A stretch of 9,781 bases of DNA from an uncultured Alphaproteobacteria bacterium (lineage in GTDB: Bacteria; Pseudomonadota; Alphaproteobacteria; RF32; CAG-239). The stretch's first letter is position 1; the number at the start of each line of letters is the position of its first letter. Positions 6,212-9,781 of this stretch are shown piece after piece. The stretch covers positions 1-9,781 of the forward strand of contig URWU01000038.1 of assembly GCA_900551585.1 (NCBI GenBank). The letters are read 5' to 3'. A program made the translations under genes and the position numbers. The notes below the pieces were generated by a model. It saw nothing but the letters and a program-made list of their open reading frames with translations. It ran no database searches and was not told the DNA's origin.

Positions 6212-6637
6212 TTATTTTAAGGTGGCATTGATGAACCACTGGTTTTTAGCATAAGAAGCCAGATAGTCTTCAAACTGGTTGGCAACTTGGAAGTTGTCAT
6301 GGTCAGCCGCTTCAGCCCTGATTTCTTTGGCCAGTTTGACCATTTCTTCAATATCGGCTGCAATGATTTTCAAAACTTCATCAGCTTTGAAGTCTTTGCC
6401 GTCAAGCTCTTTAATGGTTGCCGTTTTGGCATAATCGCTGAGTTTGACAAGCGGCATCTCGCCCTGCATTTTCATAATCTCGGCGACTTCATCATATTGC
6501 GCAAAGGCTTGGTCATAGAGGCTTTCGGTAAAGTTATGCAGCGGCATAAACATTGAGCCGGTTACATTCCAGTGCAGATTGTGCAGTTTGACATTCAAGA
6601 CGGCGAGGTTGGAGAGGTAGACGTTAAGTTTATTCAT
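6212..6637 (-). CDS. dps: Dps mini-ferritin (DNA protection during starvation)
   Basis: A 141-residue four-helix-bundle ferritin-like protein. Dps dodecamers oxidise Fe2+ with H2O2 and store the iron, protecting DNA from Fenton chemistry. All ferroxidase ligands are visible: LHWNVTG with His22, LH with His34, then Glu38, Asp49 and Glu53, matching His51, His63, Asp67 (here Glu), Asp78 and Glu82 of E. coli Dps. The N-terminal Lys-rich tail of E. coli Dps is missing, so direct DNA binding is doubtful. MQGEMPLVKLSDY (57-69) and IKELDGKDF (75-83) recall the short Dps of Firmicutes. The start at 6637 is preferred because AAAGGA lies just upstream. An in-frame ATG at 6673 adds 12 residues but has no ribosome site. 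rclA ends 52 bases upstream with no terminator between, so dps is probably the third gene of the arsR-rclA-dps operon. Confidence 0.9.
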   Translation of the reverse strand: MNKLNVYLSNLAVLNVKLHNLHWNVTGSMFMPLHNFTESLYDQAFAQYDEVAEIMKMQGEMPLVKLSDYAKTATIKELDGKDFKADEVLKIIAADIEEMVKLAKEIRAEAADHDNFQVANQFEDYLASYAKNQWFINATLK

Positions 6638-6689
6638 AGGCAATTCCTTTCTAAAGTTGTTGAAAACAGACATAATAATAGAGGTGTGC

Positions 6690-8051
6690 TTAAATATTGA
6701 GCAAGTCGTTCATGGCCTCACTCATGGCCGGATGGGTATAAATCATATCACGCAAATCGGTGTAGGGGATGTGGTGGTCCATGGCCAATTTGACGAGATT
6801 AATTACTTCATAAGACTCTGCGCAGAAAAGCATGGCGCCAAGGATTTGCGACGTTTTGGCGTCAATAATCACTTTGAGCAGGCCCTCGGGCTGATAGACA
6901 GCCTTGGCTCGCGGAAAAACGGCGGCCGGCATTTTGGCGATTTTAATCTCATAGCCTTTTTGCAAAGCCTCTTTTTCATTTAAGCCGACGCGTGAATAGG
7001 GCGGGTCAAGAAAAACGCTGTAGGGCACATTTTTGCGGTCGGCAACGGTATATTCTTTGTCGCCAATCGGCAGCTGGCTGCGGACAATGCGCGAATCGTC
7101 GAGTGAAATGTAGGTGAACTGCAAACCGCCGGTAACATCGCCCATTGCCCAGATAATCGGGTTGGTGGTCCGGAGTTTGTCATTGACTTTGACGGCGCCG
7201 GAAGGTGTCAATTCAATACCGGCATTTTGCGGCTCCAGCTCTTTGATATTCGGACGGCGTCCGGTGGCAACCAGAACGGCATCAGCTTTGACTGCGGCGG
7301 GTTTGTTGTCGACAAGATATTTGATTTCGACCTGATTGGCGGCGTCGGCCAGTTCCTCGACTTTGATACCGAAATGGAACTCAACGCCTTGTTCTTTGAG
7401 CCGCTCAAAAATGGCCTGTGCAACGTCTTCATCTTCGCGCGGCAGAAAATCTGCCTGGTCTTGCAGGATGATGACTTTTGAACCGAAGTTGGCATACATT
7501 GAGGCAAATTCCATGCCGATATAACCGCCGCCGATAATTACCAGAGTTTGCGGCAGCTCAGGCAGATTCATCAAGGTTTCGCTGGTATAGACTTTGGGGT
7601 TGTCTATGCCTTTAATCGGCGGAATGAACGAGGCGGCTCCGGTGTTGATAAAAAATTTGTCGGAGGTCAGTTCGATGTCGCCGTTTTCGGTGCGGACTTT
7701 CAGGGTGTTATTGTTGATAAATGAACCGACACCGTCAATGATTTCAACGCCGGCGGAAGAAATTTTGCTATACACGTTCATTCGCAGCATTGTCGTCAGG
7801 TGGTTTTTGTCGGATATGGCATTGCGGTAAGCTTTTTGTTTGGCAGCCCAGTCGCCGCCGCAATGTTTGGCTTCAACTGCGCTGGTGATGAGGGCTTTGG
7901 ACGGAATGCAGCCGACATTGGGGCAGGTGCCGCCGTACATCAGCGGTGATTTTTCGACAATGGCAACTTTGCGGCCGGCAGCCGCAATTTGCGGGGCCAA
8001 AGTTTTTGCGGCTTTTCCGAAGCCGATGAAAACAGCGTCATAATGGTTCAT
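6690..8051 (-). CDS. rclA: RclA-type flavoprotein disulfide reductase
   Basis: A 453-residue FAD- and NAD(P)H-dependent enzyme of the pyridine nucleotide-disulfide oxidoreductase class I family. E. coli RclA, which it resembles along its whole length, protects against reactive chlorine species and reduces Cu(II). Visible motifs are FAD-binding GFGKAA (10-15), redox-active GGTCPNVGCIPSK (40-52) with Cys43 and Cys48 at the RclA positions, NAD(P)-binding GGGYIG (174-179), the second FAD motif AMGDVTGGLQFTY (302-314), DRKNVPYSVF (338-347) and C-terminal THPAMSE (439-445) with His440. There is no N-terminal heavy-metal domain and no C-terminal cysteine pair, which argues against mercuric reductase. 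RclB and RclC are absent. It starts 22 bases after the arsR stop with an AAGGA site, a tight operon arrangement, and is followed by dps. Confidence 0.9.
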   Translation of the reverse strand: MNHYDAVFIGFGKAAKTLAPQIAAAGRKVAIVEKSPLMYGGTCPNVGCIPSKALITSAVEAKHCGGDWAAKQKAYRNAISDKNHLTTMLRMNVYSKISSAGVEIIDGVGSFINNNTLKVRTENGDIELTSDKFFINTGAASFIPPIKGIDNPKVYTSETLMNLPELPQTLVIIGGGYIGMEFASMYANFGSKVIILQDQADFLPREDEDVAQAIFERLKEQGVEFHFGIKVEELADAANQVEIKYLVDNKPAAVKADAVLVATGRRPNIKELEPQNAGIELTPSGAVKVNDKLRTTNPIIWAMGDVTGGLQFTYISLDDSRIVRSQLPIGDKEYTVADRKNVPYSVFLDPPYSRVGLNEKEALQKGYEIKIAKMPAAVFPRAKAVYQPEGLLKVIIDAKTSQILGAMLFCAESYEVINLVKLAMDHHIPYTDLRDMIYTHPAMSEAMNDLLNI

Positions 8052-8073
8052 TATTTTTTTTCCTTATCTCATA

Positions 8074-8367
8074 TCAGGCGTTTTTCGGGCAGCAGTCTTT
8101 GACCAGAAAGTCAGCAACGGCGCGCAGATGACAGCCTTTGGGTTTGTAGATAATACATTTGCCTTTTTTCTCCGAAACACAAAGGCCTGCCTGAGCCAGG
8201 AGGCTTAAGTGGAAGGATAAAGTGTTGCGCTGCATGCCGTCCATCAGTTCCGAGATTTCGGTCGGGGTGATTCCGGTGTCATAATGCTCGACCAGAATCT
8301 GGAATATGCGAATCCGAACCGGTTTGGAAAGAGCGTCAAAGGCAAGTGCGGCAGTATCAATATTCAT
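8074..8367 (-). CDS. ArsR-family winged-helix repressor with C-terminal Cys-Cys
   Basis: A 97-residue ArsR/SmtB-type dimeric repressor. The winged helix-turn-helix is clear: ITPTEISELMDGM (33-45), recognition helix NTLSFHLSLLAQAGL (48-62), then the wing EKKGKCIIYKP (66-76). The classical ELCVCDL metal box is missing from the first HTH helix. Instead it carries Cys63, Cys71, Cys79 and a vicinal Cys92-Cys93 near the C-terminus (FLVKDCCP). The FL..-CC ending matches proteobacterial ArsR proteins that bind As(III) through C-terminal cysteines, but no third C-terminal cysteine is present. As(III), another soft metal or a thiol oxidant could be the signal. It is first in the leftward operon with rclA 22 bases downstream, and a palindrome spans its promoter, so autorepression is likely. 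The ribosome site is weak (GGA about nine bases before ATG). Confidence 0.85.
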   Translation of the reverse strand: MNIDTAALAFDALSKPVRIRIFQILVEHYDTGITPTEISELMDGMQRNTLSFHLSLLAQAGLCVSEKKGKCIIYKPKGCHLRAVADFLVKDCCPKNA

Positions 8368-8393
8368 TGTTAATATCCAAATTACATTTCAAC

Positions 8394-8405
8394 ATTTCTA
8401 GAAAT
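8394..8405. promoter_or_regulatory. Palindromic operator candidate for the ArsR repressor
   Basis: ATTTCTAGAAAT is a perfect 12-base palindrome directly downstream of the -10 element, covering the expected transcription start (about 8399). A second partial site overlaps it: TTTCTA (8395-8400) with TAGAAA (8407-8412). ArsR-family dimers bind AT-rich inverted repeats of this kind across promoters, so this is the likely operator of the arsR-rclA-dps operon. Confidence 0.6.
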
Positions 8406-8434
8406 ATAGAAACATAGTCGCGCCGGTTTGTCAA
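8406..8434 (-). promoter_or_regulatory. Promoter of the arsR-rclA-dps operon
   Basis: Read on the minus strand: a perfect -35 TTGACA (8429-8434), then a 17-base spacer whose last three bases are TGT (an extended -10), then TTCTAT (8406-8411). The poor -10 match is offset by the perfect -35 and the TG element. The -35 sits right against the pirin terminator, so read-through from upstream is blocked. The leader would be about 32 bases. Confidence 0.6.
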
Positions 8435-8435
8435 T

Positions 8436-8474
8436 AAAAAAATCCCCATAGGCAAAATTATGAGGATTTTTTTT
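8436..8474 (-). terminator. Terminator of the pirin transcript
   Basis: A-rich arm plus TCCCCATA (8436-8450) pairs with TATGAGGA plus a T-rich arm (8459-8473), with one mismatch and loop GGCAAAAT. On the minus strand the hairpin ends in a run of seven T. It begins 16 bases beyond the pirin stop codon and separates pirin from the arsR operon. Confidence 0.8.
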
Positions 8475-8489
8475 AATAAAGTCATCGTC

Positions 8490-9197
8490 TTAGCGGCGCA
8501 GATTGAAGACGAGAATGTTAGAAAGCTTGTCGATGCCGCGCAGTTCAACGGCGGTGTTTTCATCGACAATCGCCAGACCGTCACCGGCAACCAGCGGCTG
8601 TCCGTTTACCATAACCGAGCCTTCGGCCACCTGAATCCAGCACATGCGCTTGTCGGTGATGTCAAAGCTGGTGGTGCGGTCTTGCTCCAGCAGCGTTTGA
8701 TAAATTTCGGCATCTTGCGAGATGATAATCGACTCGTCGCGGCCGTCCGGTGAAACAATCAGTTTGAGCTGGTTGGTGAGGATTTTCGGGTCATAAGCTT
8801 TTTGCTCATAAGAGGGTTTCAAATCCTGCACATTCGGCATAATCCAAATTTGCAGAAAATGGACGGGTTTGGTTTTTGACGGATTGAACTCGCTGTGGGT
8901 AATGCCGGAACCGGCGGTCATTTTTTGGATTTCACCGGGTTTGATTTTGGTGCCGTTGCCCATGCTGTCTTTGTGTTCCAGCTCGCCGGAAAGAACAATG
9001 CTGATAATTTCCATGTTATCATGCGAGTGGGTTCCGAATCCTTGTCCCGGCGCAACAGTATCGTCATTAATCACCCGCAGGCTGCCAAAGCCCATAAAGC
9101 GCGGGTCGTAATATTGACCGAAAGAAAAAGTGTGCCAGCTATCCAGCCAATCGATTTTGGTATGGCCGCGCTGGTTGGCCGGACGTAATGCAAACAT
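8490..9197 (-). CDS. Pirin family protein (YhhW-like, quercetinase type)
   Basis: A 235-residue cytoplasmic bicupin. The N-terminal cupin keeps the metal ligands at the same positions as E. coli YhhW: His57 and His59 in GTHSHDNMEI, and His101 and Glu103 in GITHSEFNPS. SWHTFSFGQYYDPRFMGFG (20-38) and LRVINDD (40-46) are pirin hallmarks. YhhW has quercetin 2,3-dioxygenase activity in vitro, but the physiological role of bacterial pirins is unclear; some are linked to redox stress or to control of pyruvate metabolism. The start at 9197 is chosen for its GAGGAG site six bases upstream. The frame extends to an ATG at 9251, but those 18 residues lie over promoter-like sequence. It has its own promoter and terminator and lies upstream of the arsR-rclA-dps operon in the same direction. 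Confidence 0.92.
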   Translation of the reverse strand: MFALRPANQRGHTKIDWLDSWHTFSFGQYYDPRFMGFGSLRVINDDTVAPGQGFGTHSHDNMEIISIVLSGELEHKDSMGNGTKIKPGEIQKMTAGSGITHSEFNPSKTKPVHFLQIWIMPNVQDLKPSYEQKAYDPKILTNQLKLIVSPDGRDESIIISQDAEIYQTLLEQDRTTSFDITDKRMCWIQVAEGSVMVNGQPLVAGDGLAIVDENTAVELRGIDKLSNILVFNLRR

Positions 9198-9233
9198 ATG
9201 CCGCTCCTCTGTTATTTTTTTGAAACTAAGGCA

Positions 9234-9261
9234 GATATAAGTGCAAAACAAAGTCTTTCAA
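9234..9261 (-). promoter_or_regulatory. Probable promoter of the pirin gene
   Basis: On the minus strand, TTGAAA (9256-9261) and TATATC (9234-9239) are 16 bases apart. Transcription would start near 9227, giving a leader of about 30 bases with the GAGGAG ribosome site. It lies within the upstream frame extension, which supports the downstream start codon. Confidence 0.45.
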
Positions 9262-9299
9262 GACAGCATAATCAAAATTGATAAGCGGCAATTCAGCAT

Positions 9300-9329
9300 A
9301 AAAAAAAGACCCTGAAAAATCAGGGCCTT
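9300..9329 (-). terminator. Terminator of the DUF805 gene
   Basis: On the minus strand AAGGCCCTGA (9329-9320) pairs with TCAGGGTCTT (9315-9306), 10 bp with one G-U pair and a T4 loop, followed by eight T (9307-9300). It starts about 20 bases beyond the DUF805 stop codon and ends that transcript before the pirin promoter. Confidence 0.88.
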
Positions 9330-9349
9330 TATTTTAAGTCTGTTAAAAC

Positions 9350-9730
9350 TTAAGCAGCTTTGCTCTGGTTGTCAGATTTTTTGGCAACAGCCGGCTGTGT
9401 CGGCAGGCAGAACATAACCAGCAAAGCAATCGGGCCGACGATGGGAATCAGCGCAATCAGATACCACCAGCCGGATTTGTTGATGTCATGCAGACGGCGG
9501 ATACCGATAGCGATTGACGGCAGCAACAAAGCCAGAGCCAAAATCAGAGTGAAAACCTGAGCTTTGATGAGGGCGTCGACAATGTTGAACGGAATGCTGA
9601 CAATAATGTAGCACAAAACATAGTACCAATACTGAGAACGGGTAGCACGGCCGTTGAAGTCAGTATACTGGTTCTTAATGACATTAACAAAATATTGGTT
9701 AAAGCCATTTTTGACTTTTTCAAAATCCAT
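9350..9730 (-). CDS. DUF805 inner-membrane protein
   Basis: A 126-residue integral membrane protein of the DUF805 family (YhaH/YhaI relatives), function unknown. Family signatures are YTDFNGRATRSQYWYY (22-37) before the first membrane helix and LLLPSIAIGIRRLHDINKSGWW (68-89 with IRRLHD and SGWW as core). Hydrophobic segments fall at about 36-53, 58-77 and 88-109. The C-terminal tail (111-126) is polar and rich in Lys and Ala. The start at 9730 has AAGGAG seven bases upstream. A terminator follows directly and no neighbour is close, so it is probably monocistronic or the last gene of an operon that begins beyond the window. Homologues occur singly in many bacteria and no partner can be inferred here. 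Confidence 0.9.
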   Translation of the reverse strand: MDFEKVKNGFNQYFVNVIKNQYTDFNGRATRSQYWYYVLCYIIVSIPFNIVDALIKAQVFTLILALALLLPSIAIGIRRLHDINKSGWWYLIALIPIVGPIALLVMFCLPTQPAVAKKSDNQSKAA

Positions 9731-9781
9731 TGAGTTTCTCCTTAATAAACAAATAAAAAATACAATATTTTCTATTTATCT

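Noticed and set aside
6690..8051. Mercuric reductase or dihydrolipoamide dehydrogenase as the identity of the flavoprotein
   Set aside because: There is no heavy-metal N-terminal domain or C-terminal Cys pair, and no lipoyl-enzyme genes are nearby. GGLQFTYISLDD and DRKNVPYSVF match RclA as I recall it.

Overview
The window looks like the chromosome of a Gram-negative bacterium with moderate GC. Every well-marked gene start has a strong AAGGAG or GAGG-type ribosome site. Intrinsic terminators are frequent, there is one lipoprotein signal peptide, and the first ~450 bases look more AT-rich. RclA, YhhW-like pirin, DUF805 and ribokinase are compatible with a proteobacterium. Two small proteins, a lipocalin-like lipoprotein and a short Dps, look to me like families typical of gut Bacteroidota and Firmicutes. 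A gut-associated proteobacterium, possibly an alphaproteobacterium, is my best guess. No marker gene fixes the lineage. I see no transposase, integrase, CRISPR array, rRNA or tRNA.

Layout: (1) 1-133 is the 3' end of a membrane-protein gene, followed by a terminator and a gene-poor stretch. (2) 456-2057 (+) is an unrecognised protein that reads as about 14 tandem ~27-residue helical repeats. (3) 2123-3822 (-) is an inositol-monophosphatase-family gene followed by ribokinase, convergent with the repeat protein across a bidirectional terminator. (4) 3957-6062 (+) holds a free-standing GlmU-type acetyltransferase domain, a lipocalin-like lipoprotein and an HSL-family esterase. (5) 6212-8367 (-) is a probable arsR-rclA-dps operon. 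(6) 8490-9197 (-) is a pirin. (7) 9350-9730 (-) is a DUF805 membrane protein.

The most coherent system is region 5. A small ArsR-type repressor with C-terminal vicinal cysteines is followed by an RclA-type flavin disulfide reductase and then by a Dps mini-ferritin. Upstream of arsR lie a TTGACA -35 element, an extended -10 and a perfect 12-base palindrome across the expected transcription start, the usual geometry of an autorepressed operon. I infer that a thiol-reactive oxidant or metal(loid) lifts repression, giving RclA (oxidant/copper defence) and Dps (iron sequestration, DNA protection). The pirin just upstream has its own promoter and terminator but may be functionally related.

Other points of interest are the repeat protein, whose start lies inside the longest open frame, and the acetyltransferase, which keeps the GlmU catalytic histidine but has lost two substrate-contact residues and the whole uridylyltransferase domain.
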